From contig CALMVK010000112.1 of assembly GCA_937873145.1 (NCBI GenBank), positions 1 through 34,236 of the forward strand: 34,236 nucleotides of DNA, read 5' to 3'. Positions 1 to 6,698 of this stretch are shown piece after piece; within the stretch, counting starts at the first letter, position 1; every line of letters begins with the position of its first letter. The stretch is from an uncultured Granulicella sp. (GTDB taxonomy: Bacteria; Acidobacteriota; Terriglobia; Terriglobales; Acidobacteriaceae). The notes under the pieces are model-generated. The model saw only the letters and a list, made by a program, of their open reading frames with translations, had not been told where the DNA came from and searched no databases. The translations under genes were made by a program, and so were the position numbers.

Positions 1-52
1 GGCGTGGAAGGCGGCCAGTTTGAACCCGATCGAGGCTCTGCGCTACGAGTGA
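1..52 (+). CDS. C-terminal end of an ABC-transporter permease (FtsX/MacB-like), partial
   Basis: The reading frame starting at base 2 runs to TGA at 50-52 and encodes AWKAASLNPIEALRYE. A final stretch of the form P-A-x-x-A-x-x-x-x-P-x-x-A-L-R-x-E is the standard end of MacB/FtsX-type permeases, including the large ADOP-family permeases common in acidobacteria. Only the last 16 residues are inside the window, so the substrate cannot be named. The gene points the same way as hpnI and ends 21 bases before it, so the two could be cotranscribed. The family call rests on this short tail only. Confidence 0.6.
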   Translation, partial: AWKAASLNPIEALRYE

Positions 53-73
53 CCTCTTCGATAGACTGAGGAG

Positions 74-1285
74 ATGGCGACCGGCATTGAAATCCTTACC
101 GCCCTCGTCACGCTCTCCGGCATCGCTTACATGCTGCTTGCTCTGCTGGGCGCGCGGGATTTCCTGGCTTCCGTCCGGCACGCCCGGACGCTCCCGCCCT
201 ATGCTCCGCCGGTTAGTATCCTCAAGCCGCTCAAGGGCGTCGATCCGCGCATGTATGCGGGCCTAGCCAGCCACTGCCGGCAGCAGTACGCGGGCGGATT
301 TGAACTGGTCTTTGGGCTTTCGAGCCTGGACGATCCGGCGGCGGAGCAGGTCGCCCGGTTGCGCGCCGAGTTCCCCGAGATTCCGATCCAGCTCATTCAT
401 TGCACCGAACGGCTCGGCACCAGCGGCAAGGTCTCAAACCTGGTGCAGATGCTGCCGCACGCTACTTACGAGCACATTCTGATCAATGACTCGGACATCC
501 TGGTGCCGCCGGGATATCTCACCGGTGTGATGCGCTGCTTTGCCGAGCCGGAGGTCGGCATGGTGACGGCTCCTTACCTGGGACGCACCGGCGTTGGCGG
601 GCGGGACCGCACGGTGTGGGCGCGTCTCGAGGCGCTGGGCATTTCGACCGATTTCTTCCCCGGCGTGCTGACGGCGCGGAAGCTGGAGGGCGGCATCCGG
701 TTTGGGCTGGGTTCTACCCTGGCGGTGACCAAGGCGGCGCTGGCGGCGGCGGGCGGCCTACAGCCGCTGACCGAGTATCTGGCGGACGACTACGAGCTGG
801 GCCACCGGATCGCCGGCGCGGGGTTCAGGGTGGAGCTGGCGGGCGTGCCGGTCGAGACCTCCGTGCCGGCGTGGACGCTTAGCGGCTTCTGGAATCACCA
901 GATGCGGTGGGCGCGCTCCACCCGCGACTCGCGCAAGCTGGGCTATCTTGGCCTGGGCGTGACGTACTGTCTGCCGTGGGCGCTGGCGACGTGCGTCGCT
1001 TCGGGCGGCGCGCTGTGGAGCTTTACCCTGCTGACCTTGGCGCTGCTGGCGCGGATCTCGGTGGCGCTGACCGTGGGCGCGGGCCTGCTGCGGGATGACC
1101 AGGTGCTGCGCGACCTGTGGCTGCTGCCGTTGCGCGACTGTTTCGGGCTGCTGTTCTGGGCGTGGGCTTTTGCCGGAGACACGGTCCAGTGGCGGGATGA
1201 GCGATTTCGCTTGCAGGATGGCCGGATCAGGCCGGTCTTGGCAGCGGCCGAGATACCCTCCCCACCTCCTGCTAAAAGCACCTAA
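74..1285 (+). CDS. hpnI: Hopanoid-biosynthesis-type glycosyltransferase HpnI (GT21, ceramide glucosyltransferase-like)
   Basis: 403 residues. This is a membrane-bound inverting glycosyltransferase of the GT21 type, related to ceramide glucosyltransferase. HpnI proteins transfer GlcNAc to bacteriohopanetetrol in hopanoid side-chain synthesis. What is visible: an N-terminal membrane segment (about 5-28), the GT-A opening VSILKPLKG (47-55), a metal-binding DSD (139-141), DD at 238-239, and HQMRWAR (275-281), which stands where the (Q/R)xxRW acceptor motif lies. Hydrophobic helices follow at about 295-375. The ATG at 74 is directly preceded by AGGAG (69-73) with no spacer, which is unusual, but TAG at 62-64 blocks any longer start and the N-terminus fits the family. 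No other hopanoid gene is in the window. A plain ceramide-glucosyltransferase role on another lipid is possible. Confidence 0.82.
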   Translation: MATGIEILTALVTLSGIAYMLLALLGARDFLASVRHARTLPPYAPPVSILKPLKGVDPRMYAGLASHCRQQYAGGFELVFGLSSLDDPAAEQVARLRAEFPEIPIQLIHCTERLGTSGKVSNLVQMLPHATYEHILINDSDILVPPGYLTGVMRCFAEPEVGMVTAPYLGRTGVGGRDRTVWARLEALGISTDFFPGVLTARKLEGGIRFGLGSTLAVTKAALAAAGGLQPLTEYLADDYELGHRIAGAGFRVELAGVPVETSVPAWTLSGFWNHQMRWARSTRDSRKLGYLGLGVTYCLPWALATCVASGGALWSFTLLTLALLARISVALTVGAGLLRDDQVLRDLWLLPLRDCFGLLFWAWAFAGDTVQWRDERFRLQDGRIRPVLAAAEIPSPPPAKST

Positions 1286-1310
1286 AGTCTTCGATTCAGG
1301 CCACTTGGGT

Positions 1311-1344
1311 CCGGACTTCGGTATGGATCCAGGTCCGAAGCCGG
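1311..1344 (+). terminator. Possible stem-loop downstream of hpnI
   Basis: CTTCGG (1316-1321) pairs with CCGAAG (1335-1340), and after a one-base bulge CCGG (1311-1314) pairs with CCGG (1341-1344). The loop is about 13 bases. There is no T-run after it, so intrinsic termination is doubtful. Its position 26 bases after the hpnI stop is the main support. Confidence 0.25.
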
Positions 1345-1369
1345 CTAGATTAAAAAGCTGGATACGGGG

Positions 1370-1388
1370 ATTCTGGCTGCGCCAGAAT
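1370..1388. repeat. Small palindromic repeat element (dRS3/REP-like)
   Basis: ATTCTGG-CTGCG-CCAGAAT is a perfect 7-bp stem with a 5-base loop in non-coding DNA. Read on the minus strand, the element and flanks translate as RHSGAARIP, the kind of spurious peptide that dispersed intergenic repeats give in many genomes (compare the ATTCCC-N8-GGGAAT family of Neisseria dRS3). Only one copy is in this window, so its repeat nature is inferred. Confidence 0.4.
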
Positions 1389-1559
1389 GACGGCTATGGT
1401 CTGTGAGAGTGTCTGACCTTTTCTCTTTTAGTGTACCGGGTTGGGCGGGGTGAATATGCCAACTCTTTTTTGGGTGTAAGTCTATCATTTGAGAACACTT
1501 CGAGCTTGAATGGAAGTGCGATGGGCTTGACAGGCTTTTGCAGGCAGCCGCATGCGTTG

Positions 1560-1575
1560 CATTACGAATGTAATG
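1560..1575. promoter_or_regulatory. Inverted repeat upstream of the DUF3857 gene, candidate operator
   Basis: CATTAC-GAAT-GTAATG is a perfect 6+6 bp inverted repeat with a 4-base spacer, 56 bases before the ATG at 1632. Size and position fit a dimeric repressor site. No regulator gene is adjacent, so the ligand protein is unknown. Confidence 0.3.
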
Positions 1576-1631
1576 GAACACTCAAAAGAGGGATTGCCTA
1601 ACCAGCAAGTTCTGCTCTATACAAGACAAAG

Positions 1632-4600
1632 ATGCCAGCTTGCCGGTACATCCTACTCTTTGCCGCTCTCTTCTTTCCCTGGATTTTGTCAGGGCAGATC
1701 GTGTTTGCGCAAGCGGTGTCTCGAACGATCCATGATGGACCGCCTAAGTACGATGCTGAGCCAATCGTGATTGAGCATCTGGATTGCGTGTATCGCATGC
1801 AGGCGGACGGGACGGGCGTCGAGGAGCGGAGTGCGTCTGCACGCATCCAGTCGGAGGCGGCTCTCAAGCAGGTGGCGGTGCTTTCGGTCCCGTTCGCTGC
1901 AAACTCCCAGCGCGTGGAGTGGATCTATGCCCGCATTCGTCATCAAGATGGCAGCAGCACGGAGACACCGATCGGCAATGTGATCGAGGTGGCCGAGCAG
2001 GTGACGCGTGAGGCTCCGTTTTACAGCGATCTGAAGGACTCGCAACTGCCGATACGCGATTTGCGGGTGGGCGACCATTTGGAATGGAAGGCGCGTACCG
2101 TGCGCAGCAAGGCGGAAGCGCCCGGTCAGTTCTGGGGTAGCCATGCGTTTGTGCGTAACGGCGTTCTTCTCTCTGAGACGCTGGAGCTGGATGTGCCTCG
2201 GGGTATGCCGGTGAACGTCTGGAGTCCGAACCAGAAGGCCAAGGAGAGTGACGAAGGCGATCGCCATCTCTATCGCTGGGTTAACGCCGAGTTGAAGCCG
2301 ACGGTGGGTTCTGATGCTGAAGCGTTTAAGGAAGCGGAGACAAAGCGGGTGCGAACCGCGGACGAGGAGCTGGACGCGCGCCTGGGCAAGCTGCCGGATG
2401 TGGCTTGGACAACCTTCAAGAGCTGGGAGGCCGTCGGCGCGTGGTATCGGGGGCTTGAAGGGGAACGCATGTCTCCCGATGCGGAGGTGAAGGCGAAGGT
2501 CGCTCAAGTGACTGCGGGAAAGACAACGGACTCAGCCAAGGTGCAGGCAGTGTATAGCTACGTTGCGACCCAGATTCACTACGTCGGGGTTGCGTTCGGG
2601 ATTGGCCGTTTCCAGCCGCACAGCGCAAACGATGTGCTGGGCAATCAGTATGGCGATTGTAAGGACAAGCACACACTGCTGGCGGCGATGTTGAATGCAT
2701 TGAATTTACGGCCGGAGGCCGTGCTGATCGGGGTGGGCATCCGGTTCAATCCGGGCGTACCTTCGCCGGCGGCGTTCAATCACCTGATGACACGGGTTGT
2801 GCTGGACGGCAAGCCGGTGTGGCTGGACACGACGGCGGAGGTGGCGCCGTTTGGAATGTTGACGGTTCTAACCCGCGACCACGAAGCGCTGGTGGTGCCT
2901 GAGGACGGCGCGGCGAAGGTGGAGCGCACTCCAGCCGAGACGGGCTTCGCACAGACGCAAACGATGGTTGCGAGCGGCAAGCTGGATGCGGAGGGAGTGT
3001 CACTCTCGCGCATCACGATGACGTTTCATGGGGATACGGAGCTGTTTTTGCGTAGTGTTCTTCGTCAGCTCTCGCCTGCGCAGTATGACCAGTTCATCCA
3101 GCAGCTTTGTGCGTCGATGGGCTATGGAGGCACTGGCAGCCACCTGGAGGTGAGCCGGGTGGACGATACCACGGAGCCACTACGGTTGAGTTTTGATTAC
3201 AAGCGTGAAAAGGGGGGCGACTGGCCTAATTTGAAGGTGATTCCACAGCTTGCCCCTGTCGGTTTACCCATTCCTAACGAGAGTGATCCTCCCGTTGTCT
3301 CGCTTGAGTTAGGATCGCCGCGAGTTGAGACTTCGGACGCCGCCATGACCCTCCCCGAAGGCTGGCGAGCGGAGTTGCCGGAGGCGGTGCATGAGCGATC
3401 TACCTGGGTGACCTACGATCTTACGTACCGCTTTGAAAAGGGTACGGTTCATGCAGAGCGAAAGATAGAGGTTTTCAAGGAGCGCGTCCCGGTTGCTGAG
3501 TGGAAGACCTACAGCAAGTTTGCCGAGAAGGCGAACTTGAGTGGTGAGATGTATGTGCAACTGGTGCGAACGACAGCGCAAGTGAAAGACTCGGGAGCCA
3601 CATTCACGGCGGAGCTTGAGCCAAAGACATCGATTCGAAGGCCGACCGATGCGGAAGTCTCCGCGATCGAGAGCGCTGCGGAAGGGAATGCGAATCCTTC
3701 TGAGCTGCTGAAGGAAGGCTATACGGCGCTGCAAGGACGCAATTTTGTAAGAGCGCGAACGTTGGTCGATGAGGTGAAGGCGAAGAGCCCGGAGCAACCC
3801 GGAGTATGGGCGCTTTCTGGAGCGGTGTTCGTTGCGCTGGGCGAGGTCTCCCAGGGTGTTGCGGATATGAAGAAGGAGTTGACGCTTCATCCTTCAGAGT
3901 TGCAGATGTACAGAGCACTTGCGGAGGCACAGCAGAAGGGTGGATACAGGGCGGATGCGAAGGAGACGCTGGCACGTTGGTCAGAAGCTGCTCCAGAGGA
4001 CCCTACGCCGGAGATACAGCTTATTACGTTGCAGCTAGCCGATCATGAACCGAGCATAGCGGCGATAAGAGCGGAGAAGGCGCTTCCACGTACGGCTTCG
4101 AGTGGACAACCGAATGAGACATTGGAGTTGCTCCTGGGGCGAGCTCAACTGAGATCCGATGAAAGAGAGAAAGGGCACCTTACGCTCGCTGCCTTACTTC
4201 GGAAGACGGACGAGCCGAACCTCATGAACGATACCGCGTACGAGCTGGCGAACGTCGGCCTGGAACTGGCTCTAGCCGAGCAGAAGACGCGAGTAGCGCT
4301 GGGAAAGATGGAAGAGGAAAGCCGCAGCTGGACGCTGGATGAGAACGCGCGGGTACTGCGCCGCAAGACGGTCTTGCTGCAGGCGACCTGGGACACGATG
4401 GGATGGATTTATTTTCATGAAGGGAAAGCCAAGCAGGCCGAGCGATACGTGCGAGCCGCCTGGCTTGGCCGCCAGGATGTGGAAGTGGGCAAGCACCTGG
4501 CCGAACTAGACGAGGCGCACGGAGATCGAAATGCCGCCCTGTTGGACTATGAACTGGCGATTGCTACGGACCCTGGGTATGACTTGCGTGGTGTTCGCAG

Positions 4601-4943
4601 GGAACCGGGTCCAGAGACGAAAGAGTTGATCGATCGGGCCGAAGCTCTGCGCAAGGCGGGCGCGCACTCCGGAGTGACGAACACCGCTGCGGCGCTTGCA
4701 CAGGTGCGTAAATTGCCGCTTGGTTCCGGGCCGGATGGTGTTGCCGAGTACAGGCTGCTGCTGAATGCAGGGGGTGTCGTGCGTGCGGAACCGACAGGTG
4801 AAAAGCAGGTTCCGGAGGCCTTGGCGAAGCTGAAACGAGCCAAGATGGGGACTTATTTCCCCGAGGGCTCGCAAGCTCATTTAGTGTTCCAAGGCGTCGT
4901 CAACTGTCACTCCGGTGAGTGTGAGCTTGTCTTGGAGCCGTAA
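1632..4943 (+). CDS. Exported DUF3857 / transglutaminase-like / TPR-repeat protein
   Basis: 1103 residues. A signal peptide spans about residues 1-27, with a hydrophobic core (ILLFAALFFPWIL) and a cleavage region around VFAQA. A DUF3857 domain follows (about 45-225), then a transglutaminase-like domain (about 270-410) with an apparently intact papain-type triad: Cys343 in YGDCKDKHTLL, His384 in FNHLMTR and Asp399 in VWLDTTAEV. A beta-rich domain comes next, then TPR-like helical repeats from about 690 to 1000, and a compact C-terminal domain ending CHSGECELVLEP. Proteins of this design occur in Bacteroidota and Acidobacteriota and are presumed periplasmic or surface-associated. The intact triad suggests a thiol protease or transglutaminase activity, but no substrate is known to me. 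The start gives a clean signal peptide although the ribosome site is weak. It converges on accD with a 32-base gap. Confidence 0.85.
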   Translation: MPACRYILLFAALFFPWILSGQIVFAQAVSRTIHDGPPKYDAEPIVIEHLDCVYRMQADGTGVEERSASARIQSEAALKQVAVLSVPFAANSQRVEWIYARIRHQDGSSTETPIGNVIEVAEQVTREAPFYSDLKDSQLPIRDLRVGDHLEWKARTVRSKAEAPGQFWGSHAFVRNGVLLSETLELDVPRGMPVNVWSPNQKAKESDEGDRHLYRWVNAELKPTVGSDAEAFKEAETKRVRTADEELDARLGKLPDVAWTTFKSWEAVGAWYRGLEGERMSPDAEVKAKVAQVTAGKTTDSAKVQAVYSYVATQIHYVGVAFGIGRFQPHSANDVLGNQYGDCKDKHTLLAAMLNALNLRPEAVLIGVGIRFNPGVPSPAAFNHLMTRVVLDGKPVWLDTTAEVAPFGMLTVLTRDHEALVVPEDGAAKVERTPAETGFAQTQTMVASGKLDAEGVSLSRITMTFHGDTELFLRSVLRQLSPAQYDQFIQQLCASMGYGGTGSHLEVSRVDDTTEPLRLSFDYKREKGGDWPNLKVIPQLAPVGLPIPNESDPPVVSLELGSPRVETSDAAMTLPEGWRAELPEAVHERSTWVTYDLTYRFEKGTVHAERKIEVFKERVPVAEWKTYSKFAEKANLSGEMYVQLVRTTAQVKDSGATFTAELEPKTSIRRPTDAEVSAIESAAEGNANPSELLKEGYTALQGRNFVRARTLVDEVKAKSPEQPGVWALSGAVFVALGEVSQGVADMKKELTLHPSELQMYRALAEAQQKGGYRADAKETLARWSEAAPEDPTPEIQLITLQLADHEPSIAAIRAEKALPRTASSGQPNETLELLLGRAQLRSDEREKGHLTLAALLRKTDEPNLMNDTAYELANVGLELALAEQKTRVALGKMEEESRSWTLDENARVLRRKTVLLQATWDTMGWIYFHEGKAKQAERYVRAAWLGRQDVEVGKHLAELDEAHGDRNAALLDYELAIATDPGYDLRGVRREPGPETKELIDRAEALRKAGAHSGVTNTAAALAQVRKLPLGSGPDGVAEYRLLLNAGGVVRAEPTGEKQVPEALAKLKRAKMGTYFPEGSQAHLVFQGVVNCHSGECELVLEP

Positions 4944-4975
4944 AGCTTATTGGAGCCTGGATTTCCGTGCGTGCG

Positions 4976-5830
4976 TCAGGGGGCGCTTTTTGTTCCTCCC
5001 ATCCAGGCGAGGGTGGTGGCGAGGTATTGCTTTAGGTCTTTGCGGGGGACGACGGCGTCCAGGAAGCCGTGTTCGAGCAGGAACTCGGAGCGCTGGAAAC
5101 CTTTGGGGAGCTTCTGACGGATGGTCTGCTCGATGACGCGGGGGCCGGCAAAGCCGATGAGCGCGCCCGGTTCGGCGATGTTCAAGTCGCCGAGCATGGC
5201 GAAGCTGGCGGTAACGCCGCCGGTGGTAGGGTCGGCAAGCACGGAGAGGTAGGGGATGCCGGCGGCGGAGAGGCGGGCGAGCGCGCCGGAGATCTTGGCC
5301 AATTGCATGAGCGAGACGATGCCTTCCTGCATGCGCGCGCCGCCGGAGGCCGAGACGATGATCAGCGGATGGCGCGAGTCGTGCGCGCGATCGACGGCGC
5401 GGGCGATCGTCTCGCCGACGACGGCACCCATGCTGCCGCCGATAAAGCTGTATTCCATGGCCGAGACGACGACGGGAAGGGAGCCGAGGTGCCCCGTGGC
5501 GTTGAGGATGGCGTCGAGGAGACCAGTCTTCTTTTGGGCTTCGGCGAGGCGCTGCTGGTAAGGCTTCAAGTCGGTGAACTGGAGCGGGTCGGTCGAGGAG
5601 AGGTCGTTGTCGACGAGCTCGAAGCCGGGTTCGAGTAGATTTTCGATACGCTCGCGGGCGCTGAACTGGAAGTGGTATCCACATTTGCCGCAGACCTTGA
5701 GGTTGGCTTCGAGGTCGGGCTTGAAGAGCGCGGCGCCGCAGCGCGGACACTTGATCCAGTTGCCTTCAGTCCGGACGGTCTTGGTGTCGTCGTTGATGAT
5801 GCGGCTGTCTTCGCGTTTGAACCAGGTCAT
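4976..5830 (-). CDS. accD: Acetyl-CoA carboxylase carboxyltransferase subunit beta
   Basis: 284 residues, the usual length. AccD with AccA forms the carboxyltransferase that moves the carboxyl group from biotin (on AccB) to acetyl-CoA, giving malonyl-CoA for fatty-acid synthesis in the cytoplasm. The N-terminal zinc ribbon is complete: Cys28, Cys31, Cys47 and Cys50 (CPRC and CGKC). The crotonase-like core carries SASGGARMQEG (160-170) and a glycine-rich TTGGVTASFAMLGD stretch, both typical of the family. It lies 78 bases downstream of rlmH in the same direction and may share its transcript. accA is not in the window. Confidence 0.96.
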   Translation of the reverse strand: MTWFKREDSRIINDDTKTVRTEGNWIKCPRCGAALFKPDLEANLKVCGKCGYHFQFSARERIENLLEPGFELVDNDLSSTDPLQFTDLKPYQQRLAEAQKKTGLLDAILNATGHLGSLPVVVSAMEYSFIGGSMGAVVGETIARAVDRAHDSRHPLIIVSASGGARMQEGIVSLMQLAKISGALARLSAAGIPYLSVLADPTTGGVTASFAMLGDLNIAEPGALIGFAGPRVIEQTIRQKLPKGFQRSEFLLEHGFLDAVVPRKDLKQYLATTLAWMGGTKSAP

Positions 5831-5908
5831 GGGCGGCGTGGGTGGTCCTTGGGAGAGTGTACAACCCGTTGGGTCCTGGCAAGGGCGGTCAATCTGGGTG
5901 TCCGGAGG

Positions 5909-6361
5909 TTAGTGGCCGCTGTGATAGGGATGGCCGGCCAGAATAGTGAGGGCGCGATAGACCTGTTCGGCGACGACGACGCGGGCGAGCTCGTGTGGGA
6001 GGGTCATGCGGCCGAGCGAGAGGACCCGGTGTGCCCGGCTGAGCGCGGTCTGGGACCAGCCGTCGGCCGGGCCGATGGCGAGCAGAACGCGGGTTGTGGC
6101 GGTATCGCGAAGGCGCCCGAGGAGCTGGGCGAACTGCTCGGAGGTGAGGGTGTCGCCGCGTGAGTCGAAGAGGAGGAGAGTGGCGGCGGGGCGTTGAGGC
6201 TGGCGCTCGGCGAAGGCGAGGAGGGCGGCCTCGGTGGGGAAGGACGAGGCTTCGATGGGGCAGAGGTGGTTCGAGCGGTTGAGATACTCGACCGTGAGGG
6301 CGTCCGCATGAGGCAGCTTGGGTCGTTGCCTCGAAGTGATGGCTCCGATAATTATTTTCAT
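5909..6361 (-). CDS. rlmH: 23S rRNA (pseudouridine-1915-N3)-methyltransferase
   Basis: 150 residues, close to the usual 155. RlmH is a SPOUT-fold methyltransferase that methylates pseudouridine 1915 in helix 69 of 23S rRNA on assembled 70S ribosomes, using S-adenosylmethionine. Visible family motifs are LLLFDSRGD (62-70), the SAM-loop AIGPADGWS (95-103), and the strongly conserved end MTLPHELARVVVAEQVYRA (119-137) followed by HPYHSGH. In many genomes rlmH directly follows rsfS. Here they are about 4 kb apart, separated by an oppositely oriented receptor gene, so rlmH now has its own upstream region (6362-6698) with no obvious ribosome site. Confidence 0.93.
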   Translation of the reverse strand: MKIIIGAITSRQRPKLPHADALTVEYLNRSNHLCPIEASSFPTEAALLAFAERQPQRPAATLLLFDSRGDTLTSEQFAQLLGRLRDTATTRVLLAIGPADGWSQTALSRAHRVLSLGRMTLPHELARVVVAEQVYRALTILAGHPYHSGH

Positions 6362-6428
6362 AGGTCGATTCTTTACGGTTTTTAGTGCAGCGATGCTGAT
6401 GACGTCTCCCGTTTTTCATATGTAGCGA

Positions 6429-6445
6429 TTTCACATCGATTGAAA
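6429..6445. promoter_or_regulatory. Inverted repeat in the rlmH/receptor divergent region, candidate operator
   Basis: TTTCA-CATCGAT-TGAAA: two perfect 5-bp arms around a 7-base spacer that itself contains the palindrome ATCGAT. It lies 68 bases before the rlmH start and about 250 before the receptor start, so it could act on either gene. The call rests on symmetry and location only. Confidence 0.25.
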
Positions 6446-6490
6446 GCAAGGGTTTATTCCGGTTTCAGCTTTTCCTGTTTGGCCTTTAAA

Positions 6491-6508
6491 TTGCTGGTTC
6501 TCTAGCAA
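6491..6508. promoter_or_regulatory. Inverted repeat upstream of the receptor gene
   Basis: TTGCT-GGTTCTCT-AGCAA: perfect 5-bp arms with an 8-base spacer, in AT-richer DNA about 190 bases before the receptor start. It could be an operator or a small hairpin. Nothing else supports a function. Confidence 0.2.
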
Positions 6509-6685
6509 GCAATCTATTTAGGTGCGTCGGGTCCTTTGTCCGGCACAAGCAATCTTCGCCGATTTGCGTTCGGGTTTGTGTGGGCGCAGGAAATACCTGA
6601 TGGAAGTCCTTCGCGTGTCTGCGCCCATAGTACCGAGGCCGTTGACGAAAACTGGATACTGCTAATCGACTGAAGTTCCAATCCT

Positions 6686-6690
6686 AGGAG
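6686..6690 (+). promoter_or_regulatory. Ribosome binding site AGGAG deciding the receptor start
   Basis: AGGAG lies 8 bases before ATG at 6699. The TTG at 6696 would extend the protein by one residue but sits only 5 bases from AGGAG and is a weaker start codon, so ATG 6699 is preferred. Confidence 0.65.
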
Positions 6691-6698
6691 TTGAATTG

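Larger units (their letters stand above)
1286..1631. other. Non-coding region between hpnI and the DUF3857 gene
   Basis: 346 bases with no convincing gene. It contains an imperfect hairpin (1311-1321 with 1335-1344), a perfect dispersed-repeat-like palindrome (1370-1388), a perfect TTGACA hexamer at 1527-1532 without a matching -10 at normal spacing, and the inverted repeat CATTAC-N4-GTAATG at 1560-1575, 56 bases before the next start codon. The promoter of the DUF3857 gene probably lies in its last 120 bases, but I cannot place it. Confidence 0.6.
6362..6698. other. Divergent non-coding region between rlmH and the receptor gene
   Basis: 337 bases that must carry promoters for rlmH (minus) and the receptor (plus). 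It has clearly lower GC than the housekeeping genes. It holds an inverted repeat TTTCA-N7-TGAAA (6429-6445), a second one TTGCT-N8-AGCAA (6491-6508), a TTGACG hexamer (6642-6647) with no good -10 at normal spacing, and the AGGAG ribosome site of the receptor. I see no credible gene in it. Confidence 0.6.

Noticed and set aside
1527-1532. TTGACA as a full promoter for the DUF3857 gene
   Set aside because: At 16-18 base spacing the bases read GCATGC or similar, not a -10 element, so only the hexamer can be stated.
1345-1581. 78-residue minus-strand open frame upstream of the DUF3857 gene
   Set aside because: Its C-terminal part (RHSGAARIP) is the typical translation of a palindromic intergenic repeat, and the rest shows no family features.
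5069-5638. 189-residue plus-strand open frame antisense to accD
   Set aside because: AccD is clear with its zinc ribbon and core motifs; the antisense product is Gly/Glu/Asp-biased shadow sequence.
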